From assembly GCA_963978545.1 (NCBI GenBank), contig OZ021722.1, forward strand, positions 33,993,365 through 34,057,364: 64,000 bases of DNA, given 5' to 3'. The notes under the pieces are model-generated. The model saw nothing but the letters and a program-made list of their open reading frames with translations. It did no database searches and had not been told where the DNA came from. This document shows, piece after piece, positions 33,401-44,110 of this stretch. Made by a program: the position numbers and the translations under genes. Every line of letters starts with the position of its first letter. The stretch's first letter is position 1. Source of the stretch: Linyphia triangularis. Lineage: Eukaryota; Arthropoda; Arachnida; Araneae; Linyphiidae.

Positions 33401-34592
33401 TGAATTTCATGTGTTTATGCGGCTTCACATCCTTAACTTATGTACTTAAGTGCAGATAAAAGGTGTGGTGTCTGTATTTTCTATGCTATAAATATTTCAT
33501 ATTCATAAAAAAAAAATTTAATGATCTAGGTTAAAAATTACCCTGCATATACCAAAAAACATGACGTCCCCCTGTTGTCACCGTTACTCAAAAACGTTTT
33601 ATTAGGTCATTTACCCCTCGCAATATATTGATGTAATTTTGAAACTTACTTAAAATGACCATTTTCGGCGTGCATTGAACAATTTTACTAAAAGGACGTA
33701 ATATTCTTCATTGGCGGGACAGATCAGGGTTAATCCATATCCTTTTCTTGCAGTCGAACATTTTGCTGCCAAGTCGTTTTCTAGATAAGTAACAATTGGT
33801 AGATTGTTGATATTGTAGCCTAAGAGCCTATGCCTACAAATTACTTATTCTTATTGTGGAGTATATATCCGATTAATGGTACTCTGTAAAAGTTTAGCAT
33901 TTTTAAGTTTCAAGGGGGTGGCTAGCTGCCCCCCCCCCCTCCCGCATTAACCACCCCAAAATTAATTTTTACAGCAATATAGCATTTTATCAATTAGTTA
34001 CTTCGAGTTGGTTTTATGTTAAAATGAACTTCATATTTTGAATTAGCAATAAAATGTAAGAAATTGCATACCACGCATAAGCACAATTTTAAAAATAATT
34101 TTAAATTTACATTCATCTTTAGTTATTAAAATTGACCACATTTTAAAGTGGTACAAATCAAATTTGAAATACACACAATCTATCTTAAATAGTCACCTAA
34201 TTAAATTATTAAACAACTAATTCAAAACAATGCCTCCTCATCCCTATCCTTACTTCAAATAAGCTTTGCAAGAAACAGTATCTGATATTATCTCCGATTT
34301 ATTTAGTTTTGTATCCATTCGTTTGCGAATGTATCGTTCAGGGTAAATTTTCTAATGTAATGTGGGTATAGACTAAACATGAATGAGCATAAAAATCTAG
34401 CTTAGAATTGTTTGAAAATGGTAAGAGCTTGATCCTTAATATTCATGTCTAATATTAAAACAAAATAATAATTAATAAGAAAAAAAAATAAGAAAAAAAA
34501 AATATATATATATATAGTATACCCAGAGAGCGATGAAGCACATAAGGAACAACATCGTTTTCCCACATTTTTTTAACCGTAGCTCCATGTTT
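27435..34592 (-). CDS. Astacin gene B, zinc metallopeptidase with most cysteines lost
   Basis: Four exons join in frame with GT-AG borders: 34592-34523 (phase 0 in), 31954-31840 (115 nt, same length as in gene C), 28992-28820, and 27640-27435 (stop TAA). Exon 28992-28820 has the zinc site [19 protein letters not shown]; the last exon has the Met-turn SIMMYG. Only one Cys remains in these exons (CYFYEDG). The partner positions are lost: the GC before the zinc helix is now 'IGAEDFGT', the first-helix Cys is gone ('YSRFHF'), and the C-terminal Cys is absent (ends KLRIM). Catalytic residues are intact, so it may still be active, but with altered stability. Signal and propeptide exons are not placed. 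One option is a hydrophobic start read through the acceptor, MNWCFFFVSFIIVLLLILFS at 34685-34626, in frame with the 34592 exon but lacking a propeptide. Another is candidate exons at 35671-35606 and 37788-37747. Confidence 0.85.
27717..28269. mobile_element. Miniature inverted-repeat element, about 550 bp
   Basis: About 65-bp arms, 27717-27781 and 28205-28269, are reverse complements at roughly 80% (landmarks ATTAATGTTAC, GCAATGTAT, TTCTATAGAATA). The interior repeats CCTAGGCA-type motifs. If the ends are GTTAC..GTAAC, the flanking ATTAAT on both sides would be the target duplication. It lies in the last intron of gene B. No ORF. Superfamily not assigned. Confidence 0.7.
28663..28794. repeat. 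Minisatellite, six perfect 22-bp units
   Basis: Unit ACGATTTCAATACTAATCAA+TA repeats six times without an error seen. It ends 25 bases from the splice donor of the gene B zinc-site exon (28820). Perfect units indicate recent expansion, so length polymorphism is likely. Confidence 0.95.
28993..31839. other. Gene B intron, AT-rich
   Basis: Intron between the 31954-31840 and 28992-28820 exons. Nothing gene-like. Purine-rich A/G run at about 30180-30230. The 94-codon frame at 30442-30726 is low-complexity and is not called. Confidence 0.5.
31955..34522. other. Gene B intron, AT-rich
   Basis: No gene. A C-run (about 33930-33942) beside CAAGGGGGTGGC at 33912 resembles the G-rich inner edge of the hAT-type elements elsewhere, but no partner end was found. 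Confidence 0.4.
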
Positions 34593-35605
34593 CTGAAATA
34601 AATATTTATCTAATATAATCTTCTTTGAAAAAAGAATTAGTAGTAACACAATGATGAATGAGACAAAAAAGAAACACCAGTTCATGTCATCTATAAACAA
34701 ATGTAACAGTTTGTGATTTCTATTTGTACAGATAATCGCATACACACACATTTACAAATATTATCGCTCTTCTTTTTAAATTATTTACTTTTAAGATATT
34801 TTTTATGTTTATTAAAAATATTGCAAGTTGAATTCATTGGAACAATGACACAACTGTACATTTTTCTAAACGGAGTTAAAGTCTCAATTGCGTCAATGAA
34901 TACAGAGCGCATCGAAGAGAACAAAGTCGAAACTGTAACATGTACGAGGGATTGAATTTTAAACTCTACTTTTAATTTGTTTGTTATCTATCATGGTAAT
35001 TTATAATCCCTAATTAAATAAATTTTTACTTTATAGTTTTAACAATATTTTATGTTCTTTCCCAATTTGTACTTTATATCGTTTTTTCTCCACTAGCATT
35101 TACCTAATTAAACCTCTATTAAACTATCTTCTTAAATTCGATTTGAAACCTTTTTAATTTCTTCGTGGAAATTGAAAGCAAGTCTTAACAGAATGAATTA
35201 TTTTTATTTTTGAGAATATATCATTTACACCAAGCTATATTATACATATTGTCACATAAAATTTTTTAATCGCATACTATTTACTTTGTAATTTTATAAA
35301 TGCGTCGTTGCTTTATACTGCATATTACGTCACTATAAACTTATCATGAGTTACGCGTTAACAAAAGAGGTCTATTTATTGAACACTTTTTGATTGACAA
35401 ATGATACAAGTTAATTTTGGGAGTATGCAGGTGTAAATTGCTATTGTTGAGTTAATTATTTAAAAATAAATTATACACATTACAACAACTGTAAGGAATG
35501 TCTTTTTTTTTTTTTTTTTACAAATTCTGGCCAAAGTATATGAAAAAATACTTACATTTACTATTCTAATAAGTTTTATTAAGGATATCAAAACTTTAAC
35601 AATAC

Positions 35606-35671
35606 CCTGGGAGACTTTCTTTCCCCAAATGGATTCCACGAAGACCCGGATCTTTGTATCTTTCCTCCATC
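35606..35671 (-). other. Possible exon between the MGNCPT exon and gene B (uncertain)
   Basis: A 66-nt phase-0 segment begins after a TTTAAAG acceptor-like site and ends before GTATTG, a weak donor. One frame reads ..QRSGSSWNPFGERKSP.., faintly like exon 2 of the MGNCPS gene. Another frame stays open to a strong donor GTAAGT at about 35553. Neither resembles an astacin propeptide clearly. Recorded because the MGNCPT exon (37788-37747) lacks a visible partner. Confidence 0.15.
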
Positions 35672-35855
35672 CTTTAAACGAAAAAGTATTCTTGAATGAT
35701 ACACACATTTACAATAATATAAGGAACTTGCATAAAAATGAGGCCCCAATACACTTGTTATAAAATAGTTGAAATTAGATTTTTCGTTATACACTCATAC
35801 TTAATAGTGAATAGAAAATATTAAAGCATTAGAAATGTAATCATAAGAACTATTT

Positions 35856-36700
35856 CAGGTAGCACAGCAGTATTGCAATGACGGAAACGGGGGATTTGAA
35901 AGATTGACCAATCCTGATCGAAGCTCGAGCAAAGACGGATCCAGAGTTTTATTACGGAGGGGGCGGTGGCTGTTTAATAACTTAGGTAATTTTTTTTACT
36001 CTTAAGTTATTTTACTATATCATGGGATAGTTTAACTTTGATTATACAGAATATCTTACAAAGAGGTAAAATGTCTCAATAGCATAAAAGCGACACAATG
36101 GTTGGTAACGTGTGAATTTACGACAATAAATTAGAGTTGTCTACAGCTATTTTGGTTCAGGATAAATAATTGTTAAGTATGATAGACATAACAATCTAAC
36201 GACGAAATGAACGACACATTGAACATATTGAAACTATAATTTGCTTTGTTGTCTTGCTTCGTGCTCGGCTTTTTCATCTCCATTTTTTCGGATGAGAACA
36301 TTTATATTAAAAATATTCAGTGTGGAATCATCAAATAGTGATTGATTTCATCCAAAGCCTGAGAACAGAGCACGTTAAAATGTGAGTGGTCCATGACTGA
36401 CGCCGCCCCTCGCTGGATCCGCCAATGAGCTCGAGCATCGTTCCGAAATGCACGATTTTTTGAAAATATACATGCCAAAAATCTCACAAAACATATTTTT
36501 TAGCCCTTTGTCCTTTCTTATAAAAAATATTTCAATTATAAACTGGGCATCAACTTTTCAAAAATTCCAGTATATTTTATCCAGCAATGGGAAGAATTGC
36601 CCAAGATCCGTAAAAACAGTCTTCATCGGGATCGATCAACGTCGGCCAATATTGCCCAGCGGTTTTGTGTTACTGGGGTATGCATATCAAAACTAAGAAC
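35856..36700 (+). repeat. Dispersed repeat family Z, copy 1, interrupted by a hAT MITE
   Basis: The parts 35856-35929 and 36428-36700 match 43813-44110 in order (GGTAGCACAG.AGTATTG, ATTGACCAAT, CTC.AGCATCG, CCTTTCTTATAAAAA, TCCAGTA.ATTTTAT.CAGCA). The 498-bp insertion between them is absent from the second copy. Family unknown. Confidence 0.75.
35930..36427. mobile_element. hAT-type MITE, 498 bp, with perfect target duplication
   Basis: Ends CAAAGACGGATCCAG (35930-35944) and CTGGATCCGCCAATG (36413-36427) are inverted copies at 12 of 15 positions. The perfect 8-bp duplication AGCTCGAG is at 35922-35929 and 36428-36435. G-rich sequence lies inside the left end and C-rich inside the right end. 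The empty site exists in the related repeat at about 43882. No ORF. Confidence 0.88.
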
Positions 36701-38303
36701 CTCTACGTTAAAATAAAAGAAAATTGAGAAAAGTAGAATGACAAAATATACTCTTATATTTCAAAGAAATTCAAAGGTCTTTGGTTATACTTCTTTGTTA
36801 AAGATTTTTTTTTGGTAAACTTTTGAAAAAAAAAAAAAAAAAAAAAAACATCGTAATAACTAGCGCTCCAGAAAGACGAGTGATACTGATGTCGGTGTCT
36901 TTGCTAAGCCAGATAATTCAAGAGTAATAGATACTCTTCTATTTCGATTGGCATTACCAATGGATATGGACGTTTTTTTTAATTGAATATAAGCAGTTTT
37001 ACGTCCCTAAAGGTTGATTTACTCTTTACGAGTCAGTGTGCCATTTGAGGTTACCAGTCATTAGATGCTAGCGACTAACACTATGTAGTTGCATCATGTC
37101 AGTCACTGGAGAAGCCATTTTTTATTCTTATGTTTGTAGTTAATCCAGTAGATCAAACATTTTTATTTGCTGTCGCCTCAACTGCAATCACTAGTGCTCT
37201 CCCGTGACCTCCTACTGGTAGAAAATACTCGCTTAATAGTTGGATTGTTAAAGTTGCAAACACTGTGTAAATGAAAAGCTGACTTCCAATTAATACATGA
37301 CTGTGACATTCCGTACAACGTACCAGCTGGTACTCCAGTCAGCGTTAACGTGTTAATCAGTTTTAAATGAGAAGGGATTTTGCTTATTTTTAAAATATCG
37401 AATGTTTAGAGGATGGACAACACTAAGTAGTATTTGAAATTGCTTTTAAGCCTATTTTTGTCTTTGAGCGCTCTGACTCATTTTGAAAGCGATATCTTTT
37501 TATAGAATTTAAATTATTAGAAAAAAATTTCTAAAAAAAATGCATCATACATTGTATTTATTATAACAAGATTATTATTAAATTTATTAACTTTTTTATA
37601 ATTTATTAAAATTAGCTATATATTTAAAATATGAATGACAGTCAATTTTACAAGCACTTAAATAACTTAATAAAAACAATAATGTTTTGAAACATCATAG
37701 TCATTCCTATATTTAAAAAAGATTAGATATTTAACAATGAACTTACCGGTATCTTTTCATAAAATGAAAAAGTAGGACAGTTACCCATCTCAAAAATTGA
37801 AAAGATTTGATACCCAATACTAAATGAAAATTCGATGGATGGTTGTGTTTATAAATCTAAATACAACTTGGAAAATCCATTTATCAAATTTAATGCCTTC
37901 GGTAGTCTCGATGCTGCCAACAGGATAACCTGGCAATCTTAAAAGTTAACTAATCTCGGTCATTCCACATTGCAGTAATGAGACCCGGAAAATAATTTTT
38001 TTTATCCTATAACTTATGTTTTGCGTATGTATTATGTACACATGTGCCATATCAACAATAACTCTCTCAACATAGCACCTGCTTTCTCAGTGGGGAAACT
38101 GTTGATTGTGACAGGAAAGGAAAATCACTTTCCCACTATGTTCGATATTGTGTGAAATCGCGTAACTACCGCAAGCAGTTTCATGTTTCTGAAAAGATGA
38201 TAGAATATTGAATTTGTTTATTTTGATTATTTTCTTTGATTTGACGTAATTTTTTTAATATTATACTTTGCTTACAACTGTAAGAGAAAGGGTGTATTTA
38301 GAG
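36701..38303. other. AT-rich stretch between gene B and gene C
   Basis: Contains the MGNCPT exon (37788-37747), listed separately, and a poly(A) run at about 36828-36848. Nothing else recognised. Confidence 0.4.
37747..37788 (-). CDS. MGNCPT first exon, paralogue of the 7492-7451 exon (partial)
   Basis: Fourteen codons starting MGNCPT, ending exactly at a consensus donor GTAAGT. It has the same length and phase as the exon at 7492-7451 and shares the 14-base start ATGGGTAACTGTCC. Thr at position 6 keeps the N-myristoylation consensus. No equivalent of the EEEFEFE exon was found downstream, so it may be a stranded duplicate. Its phase 0 would also allow splicing to the 34592 exon of gene B; that would give an astacin without a secretion signal and is unlikely. 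Confidence 0.35.
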
Positions 38304-38506
38304 CAGCGTCAGCCACTACGCGGCCCGCGAGCCAGATTTGGCCAGCGACGGATATTTCTGCGGCCCGCCGGCCACCCAGAATATAAGAAGAAGAAAAAAT
38401 CAAATTTCACGATGTGAACACTTTTTTTTATGTAGTTATAATTTATTCGAAAAAATGTGTGTTAACTATGTAGAACAGAGTACTACCACAACATGCACGA
38501 AGATAC

Positions 38507-39134
38507 TGTTACGAATTTGTGTATATTTATAAATATTTCGTAGTGTTAATTTTGTAAATAGTAAAATTTATGTACATTTCGCAAAAGACAATGCAATACA
38601 GTTCGCTTTAGAACTGCTCGGAATGTTCACTGAGACTCAGTAATTCCAGTCAACTAATGGACTCAGCTAACAACTAACTCCATCACCCGCTCTCCTGAGC
38701 TTTTATAGGGGAGAAGAACATACGTGAAACTTCTAGAGATAGATATTTGGAGAACTTTCCAGATCGTAGTCGAAAAGTCCTATACATGTACATGGGGACC
38801 GAAAATGTCGTCAAATGGTCACCAAGTTTGGCGATATTTGGCGATTTCTCGCCAAATTTGGCGACAAAAATTAGTCGCCAAAACCGTTGCCAACTTGTCT
38901 CTATCTCGTCAATTTGGCGAGATTGCCATTCCATAAAGTTAAATGCCCTGCTCCTTAAAACTCGCTTCCCAGAGTTACCTCTGTAAAACTCGTTATCAAG
39001 CATCAATACCCATATTGCAGGGAAGCCAAGCTCAGACTAACTATCGCACTGCCTTATGCGAAATGTACATAAATTTTACTATTTACAAAATTAACACTAC
39101 GAAATATTTACAAATATACAAAAATTCGTAACAA
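38507..39134. mobile_element. 628-bp element with about 80-bp inverted ends; solo LTR or foldback
   Basis: Starts TGTTACGAATTT and ends AAATTCGTAACA. About 80 bases at each end are inverted copies (landmarks TAAATATTTCGTAGTGTTAA, ATTTATGTACATTTCGC). A 4-bp duplication ATAC flanks it (38503-38506 and 39135-39138). TG..CA termini and 4-bp duplication fit a solo LTR, while the long inverted ends fit a foldback element. The interior near 38815-38935 packs six TTGGCGA or TCGCCAA heptamers. The overlapping open frames here run through the inverted ends and are not genes. Confidence 0.75.
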
Positions 39135-39622
39135 TACTATATGAATAAGCTTTCAGCTAGGTGACTTTTATCAAAAATAAATACAGGAATAACTTAACTG
39201 AATCTCATTTTAAAAATTTATTGAAACTGACTGCAACAAATACTTCGATAGACATCGAATTTATTATAAAATAAACTGATCATGTTCAACCGCCATCGTC
39301 TCACAATTGATACCGGCTAAAACGGAGTAATTTTGAAGCACAGTTTAAATACTTTTAATAAGTTAGATCAAGTCGTATTGTCACGTTGAAACAAGATTCC
39401 CTTCTTTTTTAAGCTTTGATTTTCTAATAATGAAAACTATTTTTTTTAATTATTTAAAAAAAAAAAAAAATAATAATCAAACATTAATTGTAGTTTTATT
39501 AAAATAAAATAAAAAAAAAAAAATAAAAAAAATCCAGTTTTTGGAAATGCTACATAGTGTTAAATCTAGGATAATTAAAGATATATATTTTGGATATTTT
39601 GGTGTATCCGGCCCGCGAAAAG

Positions 39623-39788
39623 GTATAGTGGTTATCGTGCTAGCTTCTAGACCGCGAGGTTGCAGGTTCCGAGTCCCGTGTTAGACATGGGTGTTTGTAA
39701 ATGTATGTTGGTTTGTCTAATGACGAATGTTTCGGCGCATTACAGCCCTCGTGTTGCTGATGGCGCCAGAAAATCTGAAAACAACCAA
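39623..39788 (+). mobile_element. tRNA-derived SINE, full length
   Basis: The 166-bp unit starts GTATAGTGGTTATCGTGC (A-box-like) with GGTTGCAGGTTCCGAGTCCC (B-box region) about 40 bases later, then a tRNA-unrelated body with GACGAATGTTTCGGCGC and the tail TCTGAAAACAACCAA. A perfect 15-bp target duplication CCGGCCCGCGAAAAG flanks it (39608-39622 and 39789-39803). It lacks a poly(A) tail. A 5'-truncated copy is at 20251-20320. It is not a functional tRNA gene: the cloverleaf is incomplete. Confidence 0.88.
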
Positions 39789-39861
39789 CCGGCCCGCGAA
39801 AAGCTTCAATATAAGTCATACTGCCCGCCTCTAAAAGTTAGTGGCGAACGCTGATTTAGAG

Positions 39862-41060
39862 CAAATGCATATAGCTGGTATAATTTTAAAACTGTGAAAG
39901 AAAGAGTGTTCTCGTTTCTCTTGCACTTGTTTTGTTCGAATATGTATTATCCTTAAATTGTGATCATTTGGGCTGCAAAAGTCCCGTCGCACCTGCAAAA
40001 ATAAAAGCACAACTACTTCCACTATTTGATATCGCATTGAGGGAGACTGGTTTCGCAAATCTCATATTGAAAAGCATATCTGAAAGTACTTGTAGTCGCA
40101 TATAGAGGGCGTAATGTTATATTACAATGACACGAGATGCGTTGCTCAAATCACATACATGCCATTTAAGTTACTCACTGTTACAAGTATGTCACAATGT
40201 GACATCAAGTTTATGCGAAAATCAGTGAGATCACATGCAGATAGCAATGTTATATCTCAGTTACGTGAGATTCATAGCGTTCATATAGCCGTTGGCGAAA
40301 TCACACAGAGGTCACAAAATTCGCAATGGATATTCCAATGTTTTATATAAAGTTATATCAAACAAAGCCCGATAAAATCGACATTTGACTTATATATAAC
40401 TCTTACGTTAGTTCGCAGCTTTATTTGTTTCGCTGGGAAAATCACATAGTTGTCCCGAAAATTACGGCCATACAATTATCCAATGTGATATCATAGGGAT
40501 ATGAATTTTGTTTTGAAAATCATGTACTCATCTCAATAGTCAGTGAGATTACGTACCGATCGCAATGTGACGTGAGATTCGTAGAAAAAATCACATTGTG
40601 GTCGTGAATACGCAATGGTGAACGCGGATACACAATTAAGTAAAGGCAATGTAATTGCCCATTAATATTACAAAGCGTAATAAACCACATTTGATTGACA
40701 GGTGACTTTTGTTTTATATTTATATTTACTGTGTTTCATTGTCAAATTGTTATCAATAAAATCCCTTTGGTCACAAATAACTCATAATAAGTTTCACAAA
40801 GATGAGAATTTGTTGTAAAAATCACATGCTCGTCATGAAAATCACATTTAATTATCGTAATACTCACGAAAATGTCACAAAATCCCAAATGTCGCATTGT
40901 GATATCTCTGTGTATCAAAGCGATACTACAACGTAATCTCACATAAAACCCTCTAACATGAACTTTGGACGACCAAATGACGTCAGTGTTTTTATGCCGT
41001 TACATCTCCCTTGATCTGTATTGGAATTATGTCACAGACTCGTCACATGGCTCTTAAGGA
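39862..41060. repeat. Internally repetitive region rich in AATCACAT and GTGAGAT motifs
   Basis: Between about 40100 and 41050 motifs of type AAATCACAT.G..GTC..GAAAAT and CAGTGAGAT.AC recur in both orientations. A direct pair 40226-40330 and 40541-40630 is about 310 bases apart, and a reversed set occurs at about 40790-40945. No terminal repeats or ORF fix its nature. It is less AT-rich than neighbouring DNA. Confidence 0.55.
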
Positions 41061-43245
41061 GAGGGGAGGGGATCTATTAAATCAATGAAATTGACCTTTA
41101 GATATCAACAAAGTATTTTAAGCAAGTAAAAGTCCTTCTACTTCCAAGTAATTTTTAAGTTAAAGTTAGCACATATTAATAAAAAAAAAAAGAGTCGAAT
41201 TGTGGCAGTCATCATCGTTAAAAGTTCTTTCATCAAACGCATCTATTGCTACGTATCTAGTCCTAACAAAAAGAGCGTAAAAATTTGATACTTAAATACT
41301 TAATGTATTGACGTTTTTACCAATACTTGTCATTAAAACTCCTTGTGAATTTGTCAGTTTGAAGAGGTGGTACATGCATTTGAAATTGAAGACATGTAGA
41401 AACCTTTGCCTCTAATCTCGTTTCCGATTTTTAGTAGAATAAACTCTACAATATAGTATTACATAGTTTTAAAAAATTCATTAATTTTAGAAAAAATTGG
41501 CGAAAACTTTGAATGAAGATTAGTTACCAAACTTTTAATCCTCAACCCCGGTATTATAATATGGAGCCAAGATATAAACTCCACTTTGAGTTACTGCGGA
41601 ATCTTATTAACAATTTTGTGTTTTTCCAGTAGGAACTTCAATAGTTGTTCACTTACTAATATCACTGAGGGCTTCAAACTTACGTATAAAATTTTAGAGT
41701 AGCATTTTGAATGTTGGAATTTATATCCCTCTCTACGAGAACTTTCATTTGATATATAAAACTAATTTGTGATACTAAAACTTTTGGACTTTAAAAAGTT
41801 AATGCTGTCCATCCTTAGTAATTCTAAACTATTTTTAAATTCACATCTTAGATAGTACAGGGTGTCAGGGAATCTACGGTTTCGCTGCATGAGAATATAG
41901 TTCTGGAAGTCTGAGTGTTACTAAAATGCCCCATTTGAGTGACAACTTTTCAACTTAAGAGATGTAATATTTATCAGGGAAATAGAAGCTGTCATACATT
42001 GATGAAGTGAAAATGTATTCTTCAGTACAAACATTGTGTAATGAATAATTGTTTAGTGCAAAGCGTTCTTGTATTAACTATTTTTATTTGTAATTTATCA
42101 ATGGATAACTTATTAACTTTTAAAACACGCAAACTACTATACTTTTCATAATTGTATGTTTAGAAAAAAGTCGTATGTCTTAGGGTCATAGTTTAGTTAA
42201 AAGTTACTGTAGTAGATGGCGCCACTATAATTAAAAAATAAAACTCGACTTTTTTCTCCAAATTTTGCTCAATGTACTGTAGAAATAAAATAAACAAACT
42301 GTGTAAATAACGAAAAACCAACATAATTATTCGTATTTAAAAGCTCAATGGAAACTTGATTTTTGGAAACTTGATAACCAAATTTCAAGAATATTTAGTT
42401 GAATTTTGGTATAATTGGTTGTTTTGTTGTTCTCGCCTATCACCCATACAATTTTATTTATGACATGTTTAGTTCGGAGGAAACGGTAATTCTGGATTTA
42501 TATTTTGCATACACCACTTTGTTGGAGGAATATTCTTAAATGTAATTAATAGGTTTTTTTTTATTGTTATTTCATGAGCACTAACAATTTCTGATAATGA
42601 TCACGAATCAGGACCAATGGACATTTTACACATTAGAAAATCGGAATTAGGAGTAATTGCATCGAAGAAAACAGTTTATAGCCAATAACAACAGAGCTTC
42701 AAAAACATGTGCTTTTGTTGATTTACTTATTTTCAAAACAAGGCGGGGGTGTGTATTTTTTAAAATCACCTATGAAATAAATCATTCTTGTTGGAATTTT
42801 AAAAACTGCCTTAAACATTTAATTGCTAAAATTTAAGACAGATATTTTAAAAAAATTTTAACTACACTTTTTTAGAATGTGAAAAAATGTAATATAATAT
42901 ATTCCGAACACGATACATTAACCACGTAATAGCCAGTGGCAATAGACCAGTGACGTTAGATGTATAACCCTTATTGCCGAATTTATTTTCTTTTATCAAA
43001 ATAAATTTTGTCATTTGTGATGTTTTTTCCACACGAAAATACTCTAAATTTACGTGCATTCTTGCATAGCTTATTATTATCACGTCAACCGTTCATGAGA
43101 TCTCTGATACCGATTAAAATACATTCCAAACATTCTACATTGTTATCAACCTAGAGGAAATCGGAACTTAATGCGTTTTTATTGAATTATTGCCCATTAA
43201 GCTTTAATATGTGTAACTTTAAACTGACCCTATATAATTATTATT
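41061..43245. other. AT-rich intergenic stretch
   Basis: No gene or clear repeat boundary recognised on either strand. Confidence 0.4.
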
Positions 43246-43690
43246 ATTATTCTCATCAAGGACTATAGGGACTAAGTCACCTCTGCTTCTTTTAAGCATT
43301 TTTACCAACCCCATATCCAGTACAGATCGGTAGTGGGCACTACTGCACAGGATGTAAGCACACACTCGTTCATGAAAGGGAGTGTGCAAGTCTACCTATA
43401 ACCACAGAAGAGTTCATTTCTATCTCTTTTTGGTAGCTACCCGGTAGACGGCAGCACTATCGACCGTATGTGGAACTTCTTATTTTGGAGGCTATACCAA
43501 GCAGAAGACTTGGCTTTGGCACCCCCAGAGGTATTGATTTGTATGAGAACTTGGAGGACTTTGCTACCACGACTGATTTAATGTGCTCCATTCACCATTA
43601 GCGAATACGGCGGTCTTTCGTGGTTGCGAGCTCGATACTCTCCCGACTGGGCTACACGGCCCTGGACACTGTATAAGCTAAAAAACTATG
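43246..43690. repeat. GC-richer unclassified repeat-like block
   Basis: Composition changes sharply here (GC-rich compared with flanks) and returns at about 43690. No long frame. The end 'CTCTCCCGACTGGGCTACACGG' reads like the tail of an interspersed element. Only one copy is in the window, so its repeat nature is inferred. Confidence 0.35.
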
Positions 43691-43812
43691 AAAATGTCGA
43701 TCGATTGAAGCTCAAAAAAGCTTCAATAATTACACATATTACACAAAAAAGCACATATATGTTGACGATTCATACAAAGGATTTATACAAAAAAAAGTTT
43801 TTTCATGGTTTT

Positions 43813-43902
43813 CCCGGTAGCACAGTAGTATTGGTGAAACAATAGTTCGAGAATATTGACCAATACCGGCCAAAACTCAAGCATCGTCGTTACAAAAAAC
43901 AC

Positions 43903-43939
<37 letters not shown>

Positions 43940-44110
43940 ATATTTCCCTTCTGCCCTTTCTTATAAAAATATATTTCAATTTTAAAACTTCCAGTACATT
44001 TTATTCAGCACAGGGTGATTGGCTAAGTTCCGTAGCAACAGTAAGTCTACAACTGCCCCCATCGAGATTAGCTAGCGTATTTGTACTACTACGGTTAATT
44101 TTTAGTTTGA
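43813..44110 (+). repeat. Dispersed repeat family Z, copy 2 (uninterrupted)
   Basis: Counterpart of 35856-36700 without the hAT MITE. An A-run at about 43909-43939 replaces part of the sequence just after the insertion point. Confidence 0.7.

Larger units (their letters stand above)
38304..39853. mobile_element. hAT-type element carrying two nested insertions
   Basis: Ends CAGCGTCAGCCACTA (38304-38318) and TAGTGGCGAACGCTG (39839-39853) are inverted copies at 13 of 15 positions. The perfect 8-bp duplication ATTTAGAG is at 38296-38303 and 39854-39861. GGCCCGC repeats sit inside the ends. Inside are an LTR-like element (38507-39134) and a SINE (39623-39788). Without them about 756 bases remain, with no transposase, so the original was a non-autonomous element. 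Confidence 0.88.

Noticed and set aside
37747..37788. MGNCPT exon as the true first exon of astacin gene B
   Set aside because: Phase allows the splice to 34592, but it would leave a secreted-type protease with no signal peptide or propeptide, and a sister MGNCPS exon belongs to a different downstream exon.
38683..39006. 107-codon frame and overlapping plus-strand frames
   Set aside because: They run across the repeat-rich interior of the 38507-39134 element on both strands, as palindromic sequence does.
39623..39680. tRNA gene
   Set aside because: A and B boxes are present but the cloverleaf is incomplete and a SINE body with 15-bp target duplications follows.
43624..43845. 73-codon plus-strand frame
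   Set aside because: It bridges two different repeat blocks and has no domain.
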